Origin: Plantibacter elymi (nom. nud.) | Lineage (GTDB): Bacteria > Actinomycetota > Actinomycetes > Actinomycetales > Microbacteriaceae | Reading direction: 5' to 3' | NCBI RefSeq assembly: GCF_900177795.1 | Contig: NZ_FXWJ01000006.1 | Coordinates: 62,001-126,000 of the forward strand | DNA: 64,000 bases | Shown: positions 24,989 through 33,000 of the stretch, piece by piece | How positions within the stretch are numbered: the stretch's first letter is position 1 | How the letters are laid out: the number at the start of each line of letters is the position of its first letter | Position numbers and translations under genes: made by a program | Notes under the pieces: model-generated | Told to the model about the DNA's origin: nothing | Seen by the model: only the letters and a program-made list of their open reading frames with translations | The model's database searches: none

Positions 24989-26662
24989 ATGAAGCTCACG
25001 AAACCCCTCACCACCCTCGGCTTACTGGCGATCGCGGCAGCGAGTATCATCTCTGGCCCCGCTGCCGCCAACGCTGCCGCCCCTCCGGAGCCCTCGCTCA
25101 CCAGTGACCGTATGAGCGGACCAATGGTCCTGTCCTCGCACGGGAATCCGTCCTCTCTCCAGGTGCCCGATGCCACGCCGACCGCGTCGATCGAGACACC
25201 CTCGCTGTCTCCGGGCCAGTTCGTCCAGGTCGAGGTGACCTTCAGTGCCGATGCGGCGGGACAGCGGGTCGACATCGAACACCCGCCGTTCACGACGGTG
25301 GCCGGGGTCGGGCACCTGGCGTTCGAGGTGACTCCCGCGGGTGCGACGGGCATCCTCCCCGCGGGGATCCGGTCGCTGCAGCTCATCTTGGCCGCGGCCG
25401 ACGATGCCCCGATCGGGACGACGACGGGTGGCGGGGTGTACTGGTCCGCGAGTCGGATCAAGCTCACCGACTTCTCGGCGAACATCGTCGCTCCGCCGGT
25501 CGCGCCGTCGGTGACGGTGCCGTCGCTCACGGTGAAGCAGGGTGCATCGGTAGCGGTTCCGGTGTCGTTCAACGAGACCGCCACCGGCGCGACGGAGATC
25601 GTGGTGCCCGCGGGCTTCGCATCGGGGACGGCGACCGGTGGGTTCACCTGGGACGCCGCTCTGCCGGGATTCCGTGGCACGGTGACGAGTTCGAACCGAG
25701 ACGTCACCCTGACGCTGGTCGCGAAGGCCGATGCGCCGGTCGGTCCGGCCGAGGGTCTGGTGACCCAGGCTGGTTCGGGCTTGAGTCAGCCGTGGACGGT
25801 GACGATCGAGTCCGGCGCGCCGGCACCGATCGCATCGCTGGTGGTGGAGTCGCCGAAGGTGGGCGACACGATCCGTGAGACGACCCCGGTGTTCCGAGGC
25901 ACGGCGCAGCCGGGTTCGAGGATCGTGATCCGCGGGCTCTGGGGTGGCGTCCTCGGATCGGTCGACGAGGTCGACACGACCGGCGCCTGGTCGATCACCT
26001 GGAACAAGAGCCTGCTGCCCGGGCGATATGTCGGCGGCACCGTCGAGCAGTTCGTGGCCGGAGCTCCGACGCAGTCGTTCGTCTACGACTTCACCATCGG
26101 GACGCCGAACACCGCTCCGTTGGTCGTCACGTCTCCGACGATCGGTGGGACTGTCGCCGAGGCGTCCCCGGTGTTCACCGGGACGGCTCAGCCTGGATCG
26201 CGAATCGTGATCCGTGGCGCATCCGGTGCCGTGCTCGGCGAGATCGACGAGGTCGACGCGAGCGGCGCCTGGTCGATCACCTGGAACAAGAGCCTGCTGC
26301 CGAACCGGTACGTGGGTGGGACCGTCAAGCAGTTCGTGGACGGTGTGGCGACGCACACCTACGTCTACGACTTCACGATCATCCGGCCCCGTCTCGTCGT
26401 CACCTCGCCGAAGGTCGGAGACACCATCTCGGGCACGCGCCCGGTGTTCACCGGCACGGCGAATCCCGGTGCACGAGTGCAGATCACCGGGGCGTGGGGC
26501 ACCGACCTCGGCTCCGTGTACGCGGACGAGCGCACCGGAGCTTGGACGATCACCTGGCCGCGGGACTACCTGCCGGCGCGGTACTCCGGCGGCACGGTGA
26601 CCGAGGCGATCGACGGCAAGATCATCAGCTCGTCCGGGTACGACTTCACCCTCGTCCCCTGA
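24989..26662 (+). CDS. Secreted Ig-like repeat protein 2
   Basis: A 557-residue exported protein. Signal peptide MKLTKPLTTLGLLAIAAAS, with cleavage near ANAAAPP. It lacks the ricin-like domain of its neighbours. Residues about 58-160 are homologous to the middle domain of protein 1 (SPGQFVQVEVTFSADAAGQR to FSANIV), residues about 171-270 are a further beta-rich domain (VKQGASVAVPVSFNE), and three repeats follow (about 282, 376 and 467 to the end) with WSITWNKSLLPGRYVGGTV. The last repeat has the variant WTITWPRDYLPARYSGG and ends GYDFTLVP. No cell-wall anchor. The ATG is preferred over an earlier frame opening because it begins the signal peptide. Confidence 0.8.
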   Translation: MKLTKPLTTLGLLAIAAASIISGPAAANAAAPPEPSLTSDRMSGPMVLSSHGNPSSLQVPDATPTASIETPSLSPGQFVQVEVTFSADAAGQRVDIEHPPFTTVAGVGHLAFEVTPAGATGILPAGIRSLQLILAAADDAPIGTTTGGGVYWSASRIKLTDFSANIVAPPVAPSVTVPSLTVKQGASVAVPVSFNETATGATEIVVPAGFASGTATGGFTWDAALPGFRGTVTSSNRDVTLTLVAKADAPVGPAEGLVTQAGSGLSQPWTVTIESGAPAPIASLVVESPKVGDTIRETTPVFRGTAQPGSRIVIRGLWGGVLGSVDEVDTTGAWSITWNKSLLPGRYVGGTVEQFVAGAPTQSFVYDFTIGTPNTAPLVVTSPTIGGTVAEASPVFTGTAQPGSRIVIRGASGAVLGEIDEVDASGAWSITWNKSLLPNRYVGGTVKQFVDGVATHTYVYDFTIIRPRLVVTSPKVGDTISGTRPVFTGTANPGARVQITGAWGTDLGSVYADERTGAWTITWPRDYLPARYSGGTVTEAIDGKIISSSGYDFTLVP

Positions 26663-26745
26663 GCTGACCAACAGGTCGCCGGTCCGGCATCACCGTGCGG
26701 GCCGGCGACCCTCTCGTCCCCTCTCGAATCGCTCAAGGAGTGTCC

Positions 26746-27180
26746 ATGTCCAAGCAACTCACCCTCGTCGCCCTCGCAGGTCTGGCCGTCGTCGCCCTCG
26801 CCGGGTGCACCGCCGCCGACCAGTCGCCGACCATGAGCGCCTCGTCGACGGGCGCAGCTGAAGCCACCGCCGGATCCGACTACACGATCCCCGACGTCTC
26901 GGGTGAGTGCGTCGACGGCACGGCGACCATCGTCGACCACAGCTCGAGCGTGACCATCGAAGGTGATTGCGAGAACGTCGTGGTGGAAGCCTCGAACAGC
27001 ATCGTGACGGTGACGGGCGCGGTCGTGAACCTCTCGCTCAACAGCTCCATCACGCGCGTGAACGTCCCGAGCGTCGACAACGTCACCTTCGTGGAAGGGG
27101 CCAATGGCAACAAGGTCGCCACGCCGTCGGCCCCAGCGGTCACCGACGGCGGCGTCGACAACATCGTCGCCGCCGACTAG
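26746..27180 (+). CDS. DUF3060-type lipoprotein
   Basis: A 144-residue lipoprotein: MSKQLTLVALAGLAVVALAGC gives a lipobox with the lipidated cysteine at residue 21 (VALAGC), so it should sit on the outer face of the membrane. After a Ser/Thr/Ala linker, the segment IEGDCENVVVEASNSIVTV with NLSLNSSITRVNVPSVDNV is the short parallel-beta pattern of DUF3060, common in actinobacterial lipoproteins of unknown role. CAAGGAG lies 5 bp upstream of the ATG. Its position between two secreted Ig-repeat genes, 83 bp after the second, suggests possible co-transcription. Confidence 0.82.
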   Translation: MSKQLTLVALAGLAVVALAGCTAADQSPTMSASSTGAAEATAGSDYTIPDVSGECVDGTATIVDHSSSVTIEGDCENVVVEASNSIVTVTGAVVNLSLNSSITRVNVPSVDNVTFVEGANGNKVATPSAPAVTDGGVDNIVAAD

Positions 27181-27221
27181 CGGCAGTTGTGCCCGGCGCG
27201 AGGCGCCGGGCACGACTGCCG
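27181..27221 (+). terminator. Strong hairpin terminator
   Basis: CGGCAGT-TG-TGCCCGGCG pairs with GCGCCGGGCA-CG-ACTGCCG over a four-base loop, directly after the lipoprotein stop. It is one of the strongest hairpins in the window and probably ends the transcript of secreted protein 2 and the lipoprotein. Confidence 0.75.
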
Positions 27222-27288
27222 CTCCGGGTTTGTCGGGGACCGACAACGGATCCGACTTCGACCGTGTGCTCAGGATACGGTCGCATCC

Positions 27289-27840
27289 GTGCACCTCATC
27301 TTCCGCACCATCGCGATGTTCCTGCAGTCCCGCCGTCGAGCCCGTCGCGGCGAGCGCCTCGACACCTGGGACGTCGGTCGGATCCGGCTGCGCGTGCTGC
27401 CCACCGATCTCGACGTCCTCGGCCACATGAACAACGGTGTGTACCTGTCGATCTTCGACCTCGGCCGGTTCGACCTCCTCATCCGGAACGGACTGTGGGA
27501 TCGCTTCAAGCACCTGGGCTGGTACCCCGTGGTGTCGAGCGAGAGCATCACGTTCCGGAAGTCGCTGCAGCCCTGGCAGCGCTTCACTGTCGAGACCCGG
27601 GTCACGGGCTACGACGACAAGGGTGTGTTCATCGAACACCGGGTGGTCGTGGGTGGTGAGGTCTACACGCAGGCCCTCGTCCGGGGTCGGTTCCTCAAAC
27701 GCTCGGGCGGCGTGGTCGCACTGTCGGAGCTCGTCGAGCTCACCGGCCCGGCTCCGGCGGATCTCCCGGCGTGGCAGGCGCAGTGGGCGCGAGACGTCGC
27801 CCTACCGTCGACGAAGGCTCCGGCCCCCAGCGATTGGTGA
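27289..27840 (+). CDS. Hotdog-fold acyl-CoA thioesterase, 4HBT/THEM6-like
   Basis: A 183-residue protein with the hotdog core: LRVLPTDLDVLGHMNNGVYLSIF, where the Asp/His/Asn of DVLGHMNN is the usual active-site helix start, then RFKHLGWYPVVSSESITFRK and TVETRVTGYDDKGVFIEHR. These features fit thioesterases acting on acyl-CoA or acyl-carrier-protein esters; the substrate is unknown. The GTG at 27289 starts a Arg-rich N-terminus; the longer frame reads through the terminator hairpin and is rejected. It is flanked by secreted-protein genes but looks like an unrelated passenger. Confidence 0.82.
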   Translation: MHLIFRTIAMFLQSRRRARRGERLDTWDVGRIRLRVLPTDLDVLGHMNNGVYLSIFDLGRFDLLIRNGLWDRFKHLGWYPVVSSESITFRKSLQPWQRFTVETRVTGYDDKGVFIEHRVVVGGEVYTQALVRGRFLKRSGGVVALSELVELTGPAPADLPAWQAQWARDVALPSTKAPAPSDW

Positions 27841-27870
27841 CAGGGGAGTCGGGCGACATACTGGATTAAG

Positions 27871-27891
27871 CGACTGGAATACTTGTAGGCT
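27871..27891 (+). promoter_or_regulatory. Shared upstream element of secreted protein 3
   Basis: CGACTGGAATACTTGTAGGCT, nearly the same as the element at 24879, with a TANNNT -10-like end (TAGGCT). The start codon is 95 bp downstream, a long leader as for secreted protein 2. Confidence 0.55.
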
Positions 27892-27986
27892 GACCGCGTT
27901 CGTTCGCGAACGCTCCGCCGGTGCGTCCGGGCGGCTCTCCCCCGGGCCGTCTCGGGCGCACCCCTGCGAAAGGTCACCCATCGCCC

Positions 27987-29936
27987 ATGAAGCTCTCCCT
28001 CCCCATCGTCGTCGTGAGCCTGCTCGGCATGACGGTGAGCCTGCTCACTGGTCCGCCCGCCCTCGCGGCCGGACCCGCTCCTGACGCGCTCCCAGCGCCG
28101 TCCTCGCTCGACGGGCGGTTCGTCGGCCAAGGGTTCCCCTCCGGTCCGGACGCCTTCTTCGCGGTGGGTGGCTCGACCGACGTGCTGAACCCGGCCAGGG
28201 TGACGCTGCACGCCACGCTCGATGAAGCGCTCGCCGCATCCGGCCGCTGGACGTTCCCGTCGGTGGACGCGTCCGGCCCGGTCACCACCACGGTCGGAGG
28301 CGTCACGAGGTGCCTCCAGCCCGACCCGTCGCAGGCGTACAAGTACGTGTACCCGGCGGTCTGCACCGGCTCGACCGCGCAGCAATGGGGCTGGGAAGCC
28401 TTCGCGAACGGCCGGGTCGGCGGATACGGTCTCGTCTCGAACGGCGGAGCAGGAGGCTTCCTCCGTCAGTTCGACGGCAGGTTGGCCGTGGGTGGCTTCG
28501 GGGCCGTCGCGGACGCCGATCGGATCACACCGGAGGGGCTCGACCCCGTCCCGGTCGCGATCCCGGTCACCCTCGACGCTCCGACCCCCGGTTCCGTCGT
28601 CCGGCACCCGCGTCCGGCGTTCAGCGGACACGGGACGCCTGACGCGGTCGTCGAGGTCCTCGACGCGACGGGCGAACCGCTCGCCACGGCCACGGTCACC
28701 GCCGGTAGCACCTGGTCCGCGGTTCCGACCCGCGATCTCGCGCCCGGCGCGCAGTCCGGTAGGGTTCGTCAACGCTCCGACGACTCGACCGCGAACTGGT
28801 CGCTGACCTACCGCGTCGTCACTGCGGTGACGGTCCGAACGCCCGCACTCGACGCCACAGTGGACGATCCGCGTCCGGTGTTCTCAGGTCTCGGAGAACC
28901 TGGCGCGCGGGTGACCGTCCTCGACGACGCGACGGGTGTGGCGCTGGTCGATGTCGACGTGGACGGAAGCGGTGCCTGGAGCCAGCAATCGCTCCGGACC
29001 CTCGAACCGCGTGCGTACGCCGCGACCGCGACCCAGGTCTTCGAGGAACAGCGCACCACTGCACCGCTCCGATTCACGTATCGGGAAGCTACGCCCGAGC
29101 CGGGCCCGGTCGAGGACGTCACCCTGCTCTCGCCCGCCATCGGAGAGACCGTCGAGACCGCCGTCCCGGTGTTCAGTGGTCGTGGTGAGCCTGGCGCGAC
29201 CATCCGGGTGATCGGCGCCTGGGGGACGGAGATCGCCTCGGCCGAGGTCGGAGACGACCATCGTTGGGCGGCACCGATCAACAAGAGCCTGACCCCGGGC
29301 CGGTACAGCGGTGGCTCCGTGCGCCAGGAGATCGACGGTGTCGAGCAGTCCCGTGCGCCGTACGACTTCACCGTGGCAGCCCGCGCCGTCGTCGCCCCGC
29401 TCGTCGTGGAATCGCCCGCGACCGGTGGTGTCATCGGTTCGTCCGTGCCCGAGTTCAGTGGCACGGCACAGCCTGGCGCGAGGCTCGAGATCTGGAGCGC
29501 CTGGGGCGATCTCGTCGGCACCACCGAGGCGGTCGCCGCGAGCGGACGCTGGACGATCACCTGGAACAAGTCGCTGCTCCCCGCCCGGTACGCGGGTGGC
29601 ACCGTCCGACAGATCGTCGGTGGCGTCGAGACGCATCGCTCGGTCTACGACTTCACCGTCGCGTCCGCCCTCAGGGTGACGTCGCCGAAGATCGGAGACA
29701 CCCTCACCGGTACGCGGCCCGTGTTCACCGGCACGGCGACGCCACTGGCCGACATCGAGATCATCGGAGCCTGGGGCACCCGACTCGGGACGACGAAGGC
29801 CGACTCCTCGGGCTCGTGGACCATCGAATGGAGTCGGGACTACCTCCCGGCCCGCTACCAGGGCGGACGCGTCGAACAACGCGTGAACGGAACGTTCATC
29901 GATCAGGCCGGGTATGACTTCCGCCTGGTGCGATAG
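27987..29936 (+). CDS. Secreted Ig-like repeat protein 3, ricin-like N-terminal domain
   Basis: A 649-residue exported protein. Signal peptide MKLSLPIVVVSLLGMTVSLL, then a ricin-like domain (about 30-190) with RCLQPDPSQAYKY and CTGSTAQQWGWEAF that aligns with protein 1. Five Ig-like repeats follow, starting at about residues 193, 281, 377, 470 and 561; the last three carry the NKSLxPxRYxGGxVRQ signature. The final one is the WTIEWSRDYLPARY variant and ends GYDFRLV, as in the other two proteins. No anchor motif. Adhesion or polysaccharide binding at the cell surface is plausible from the architecture but not shown. Confidence 0.8.
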   Translation: MKLSLPIVVVSLLGMTVSLLTGPPALAAGPAPDALPAPSSLDGRFVGQGFPSGPDAFFAVGGSTDVLNPARVTLHATLDEALAASGRWTFPSVDASGPVTTTVGGVTRCLQPDPSQAYKYVYPAVCTGSTAQQWGWEAFANGRVGGYGLVSNGGAGGFLRQFDGRLAVGGFGAVADADRITPEGLDPVPVAIPVTLDAPTPGSVVRHPRPAFSGHGTPDAVVEVLDATGEPLATATVTAGSTWSAVPTRDLAPGAQSGRVRQRSDDSTANWSLTYRVVTAVTVRTPALDATVDDPRPVFSGLGEPGARVTVLDDATGVALVDVDVDGSGAWSQQSLRTLEPRAYAATATQVFEEQRTTAPLRFTYREATPEPGPVEDVTLLSPAIGETVETAVPVFSGRGEPGATIRVIGAWGTEIASAEVGDDHRWAAPINKSLTPGRYSGGSVRQEIDGVEQSRAPYDFTVAARAVVAPLVVESPATGGVIGSSVPEFSGTAQPGARLEIWSAWGDLVGTTEAVAASGRWTITWNKSLLPARYAGGTVRQIVGGVETHRSVYDFTVASALRVTSPKIGDTLTGTRPVFTGTATPLADIEIIGAWGTRLGTTKADSSGSWTIEWSRDYLPARYQGGRVEQRVNGTFIDQAGYDFRLVR

Positions 29937-30024
29937 CGGAGCGGCGGCGGTCGGGGTGTCTTCGCGATCCTCGGCCGCCGTCGGCGACGCCGGATGTCGG
30001 TGGTCACCACGTAGGGTGACCACC

Positions 30025-31020
30025 ATGTCCGCCTCTGCATCGCTCGCCGCTCCCTCGCTGTCGTCCATCGAGGCCGCGCTGCAGCCGACCGGACCGGCGT
30101 CGCGCGTGGCGGAGCCGGTTCGGACGGTGTACCGCCCGGGCGGTCCACTCGACGTCCACAGCACCCTGCGCCTCATCGCCCGGGGAGGCGACGGCCCGTG
30201 CTATCGCCGAACGCCTGGCGGGGTCTGGCTGACGGCGCGCACCCCACAGGGCGGCGCGACCCTGTACGTCTCGACCGTCCGCGACGGCGAGGTCGAGGCG
30301 GCCGCCTGGGGTCCGGGCGCCGAGTGGATGATCGCCGGTGTGCCGGAACTGCTCGGCCGCGACGACGACTGGTCGGAACTCGACGTGAGCCGGAGTCCGC
30401 TGCTCACCGAGGTGTCCCGACGGAACCCGGGTCTGCGGTTGAGTCGCAACCGACTCGTGTTTGAAATGCTCGTGCCGTCGATCCTCGAGCAGAAGGTCAC
30501 CGCACTCGAAGCGTGGCGTGCGTGGCGACTGCTCGTGCGCCGACACGGCGATGCCGCCCCCGGTCCAGCCCCTGAGGGTATGGTCGTCGCGCCCTCCGCC
30601 GAGACCTGGCGGATGATCCCGAGCTGGGAGTGGCATACGGCGGGTGTCGGGCCGCAGCGGTCGGAGACGGTCGTGCGGTCGTCGCGACTCGCCTCCGCGA
30701 TCGAGCGGACGCTCGATGAGCACCCCGACGACGCGTCGCGGCGCCTCAAGAGCCTGCCGGGCATCGGCGTGTGGACGGCCGCCGAAGTGACGCTCCGAGC
30801 CCACGGCGACCCCGACGCGGTGAGCGTCGGCGACTACCACCTCGCGGCCTCGGTGGGGCAAGCGCTCACCGGCTCACCGGTGGACGACGACGGCATGCTC
30901 GAGCTGCTCGCGCCTTGGGCTGGTCATCGGCAGCGGGTGCTCCGGCTCATCGGCCGGAGCGGCATCCACAAGCCTCGTCGTGGCCCGAAGATCACCATCC
31001 AGGACCACCGTCACCACTGA
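30025..31020 (+). CDS. DNA-3-methyladenine glycosylase, AlkA/HhH-GPD type
   Basis: A 331-residue protein of the HhH-GPD base-excision superfamily. The helix-hairpin-helix is LKSLPGIGVWTAAEVTLRAHGD and the catalytic aspartate is in SVGDYHLA at about residue 270, with no lysine at the bifunctional position, so it should be a monofunctional glycosylase removing alkylated purines. MLVPSILEQKVTALEAWRAW is the usual QxV helix. I used the ATG at 30025 after the GTGACCACC segment; the open frame extends to 29914 without similarity. It is convergent with the oxidoreductase gene downstream. Confidence 0.86.
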   Translation: MSASASLAAPSLSSIEAALQPTGPASRVAEPVRTVYRPGGPLDVHSTLRLIARGGDGPCYRRTPGGVWLTARTPQGGATLYVSTVRDGEVEAAAWGPGAEWMIAGVPELLGRDDDWSELDVSRSPLLTEVSRRNPGLRLSRNRLVFEMLVPSILEQKVTALEAWRAWRLLVRRHGDAAPGPAPEGMVVAPSAETWRMIPSWEWHTAGVGPQRSETVVRSSRLASAIERTLDEHPDDASRRLKSLPGIGVWTAAEVTLRAHGDPDAVSVGDYHLAASVGQALTGSPVDDDGMLELLAPWAGHRQRVLRLIGRSGIHKPRRGPKITIQDHRHH

Positions 31021-31049
31021 GCGCGGCAGCGCGTTCTGCGGCGTGCGGC

Positions 31050-32837
31050 TCAGGCGTCCAAGACGGCCATCGCGGCGTTGTGCCCACCCAGTCCGCTGAC
31101 CGCGCCACCGCGTCGGGCCCCGGCGCCGCAGAGCAGGACCCGCGGGTGAGCCGTGGCGACACCCCACCGCTCGGCCGCTGTCGTCCGCGGGGCGTCGTCT
31201 TCGAGGAACGGCCACGACAGCGGGCCGTGGAAGATGTTCCCGCCCGGCATCGCCAGGGAGCGCTCGAGGTCGAGCGTCGTCCGCGTCTCGATGCAGGGCC
31301 GCCCCTCGGCGTCGAGCAGCAGCAAGTCCTCGATGGGTTCCGCGATCACCGAGTCCAACGATCGCAGTACCGCGGTCTGCAGCGCGTCACGGAAGGCGTC
31401 GTGGCCGCCGGGAACCGCGTCCGCAGCGACCGCGAGCCGATGCGGCACATGGAGGCCGAACACGGTGAGCGTCTGCGCCCCCGAGGCCTGCAGCTCAGGC
31501 GAGAGGATGCTCGGGTCGCTCAGGGTGTGGCAGTAGACCTCGCAGGGTAGCGGGTCGGGGATCCGGCCGGCCTCGGCCTCGCGGTAGGCGTGCTCCAGCT
31601 GCGCCCAGCCCTCGTTGATGTGGAAGGTGCCGCCGAACGCCGCCGCCGGATCGACGGCCGGGTCGAGGAGCTTGGGGAGTCTCCGCAGCAACAGGTTCAC
31701 CTTCACCTGGGCGCCCTCGGGATGCGGGACACCGTCCTCCGGCGCTGGCGCCGTGCCGAGGATCGCGTCGGCATCACTCCACTGCACAGGCGTCCCCCGC
31801 GCTGCCGACCACGCGGCGAATGCGGCTGCGGCCGCCCGTTGCTCCGCCGTCGGGTCGAGGAGGTGCTCCAGCACCACTGGGGCCGCACCCGACAGGATCC
31901 ACTCGCCGCGGACGACGACTCCGGGGCGGGGCCGGAACCGATCCAGCGTCGACATCGGTTCGGTCGCCTCGAGCTCCGCCTCCGCGGCGAGGTCCACGTA
32001 GGCGACGAGCCCGTGCTCCGGTTGGATGGAGGTCACCTCGGCGAGTGTCCGGATCTCAGCACCGGCCTCCTCGGCCGCTCGGCGCAGCGCATCCGTCACG
32101 GCGCCCATGCCGCCGACGGGGACGTCCCAGTCGCCTGTCCCGCCGCCAATCAGGTGGTACAGGAAGCAGATGTTCTGCTGCAAGGTCTGGTCGTCGGCGC
32201 GGGCGAAGGTGCCGATGAGCGCATCCGTGAAGACGACACCGCGGACGAGGTCGGACAGCGCGGCGCCCTCGATGGCACGGCCGATCGGCTCGTCGAACAC
32301 CGCCGACCAGATCGACACGACCTCCGCGGCCGGCACCCCGAGGTCCGCGGCGGCGGCGATCGCCGCGTCACGCGCATCGGAACGGCTGCGGAGCGGCTCG
32401 AGCACCGTCGGCCAGAGCACCGAGGCCAGGTGCCCGATCCGACGGTGCAGTTCGGCGACACCCGCGGCGTCCTCCTGATGCCCGATCGACGCGAACGACG
32501 CGACCGTGGCGTCGTCGTCACGGTTGTCGATCAGGAGACCCGTGCCCGGGTTCGCGGGGTCGGGCGTGTACGAGGAGAAGCGGCGCCGGACGAGCCGGAC
32601 GTCGAGCCCGAGGTCGTCGATGATCCGCTGGGGCAGCAGGCTGACGAGGTACGAGTACCGGGACAGGCGCGCGTCCACGCCGGGGAACGGACGTTCTGAG
32701 ACGGCTGCTCCACCCGTGTGGTCGAGGCGCTCGAGGAGGAGGACGCGCTTGCCCGCGCGTGCGAGGTAGGCGGCGGCGGTGAGGCCGTTGTGCCCGCCGC
32801 CGACGATGACGGCGTCGTACTGCTCGACGAAATGCAT
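31050..32837 (-). CDS. FAD-dependent oxidoreductase, phytoene desaturase-related (COG1233)
   Basis: A 595-residue NAD(P)/FAD-dependent amine-oxidase-like protein. The dinucleotide motif is DAVIVGGGHNGLTAAAYLARAG followed by VLLLERLDHTGGAA, and the C-terminal FAD segment is LLCGAGARRGGAVSGLGGHNAA. It is close to the COG1233 group that includes carotenoid desaturases but is longer, and there are no carotenoid genes nearby, so no substrate is assigned. An ATG at 32837 and a GTG at 32843 are both possible starts; I chose the ATG. A family B repeat lies 22 bp upstream of the start. Confidence 0.82.
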   Translation of the reverse strand: MHFVEQYDAVIVGGGHNGLTAAAYLARAGKRVLLLERLDHTGGAAVSERPFPGVDARLSRYSYLVSLLPQRIIDDLGLDVRLVRRRFSSYTPDPANPGTGLLIDNRDDDATVASFASIGHQEDAAGVAELHRRIGHLASVLWPTVLEPLRSRSDARDAAIAAAADLGVPAAEVVSIWSAVFDEPIGRAIEGAALSDLVRGVVFTDALIGTFARADDQTLQQNICFLYHLIGGGTGDWDVPVGGMGAVTDALRRAAEEAGAEIRTLAEVTSIQPEHGLVAYVDLAAEAELEATEPMSTLDRFRPRPGVVVRGEWILSGAAPVVLEHLLDPTAEQRAAAAAFAAWSAARGTPVQWSDADAILGTAPAPEDGVPHPEGAQVKVNLLLRRLPKLLDPAVDPAAAFGGTFHINEGWAQLEHAYREAEAGRIPDPLPCEVYCHTLSDPSILSPELQASGAQTLTVFGLHVPHRLAVAADAVPGGHDAFRDALQTAVLRSLDSVIAEPIEDLLLLDAEGRPCIETRTTLDLERSLAMPGGNIFHGPLSWPFLEDDAPRTTAAERWGVATAHPRVLLCGAGARRGGAVSGLGGHNAAMAVLDA

Positions 32838-32858
32838 GACCACACCCTATTCGCAGGC

Positions 32859-32915
32859 GCACTTCGACAGGCTCAGTGACCGGGGAGTGGGGTGCTCAGG
32901 GACCGCGGAGTGGGG
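32859..32915. repeat. Family B repeat cluster upstream of putA
   Basis: GCACTTCGACAGGCTCAGTGACC followed by two GGGGAGTGGGGTGCTCAGGGACC-like partial units. It lies in the 163-bp divergent region between the oxidoreductase and the proline dehydrogenase genes. Confidence 0.65.
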
Positions 32916-33000
32916 CGCTCGGCGATGGGGTGCTCAGCCGCCGGGCGTGTACTCGCGAGCCTCAGCTGGGATCGCCGGATCGGAGCATAGGCTGAGCAGC

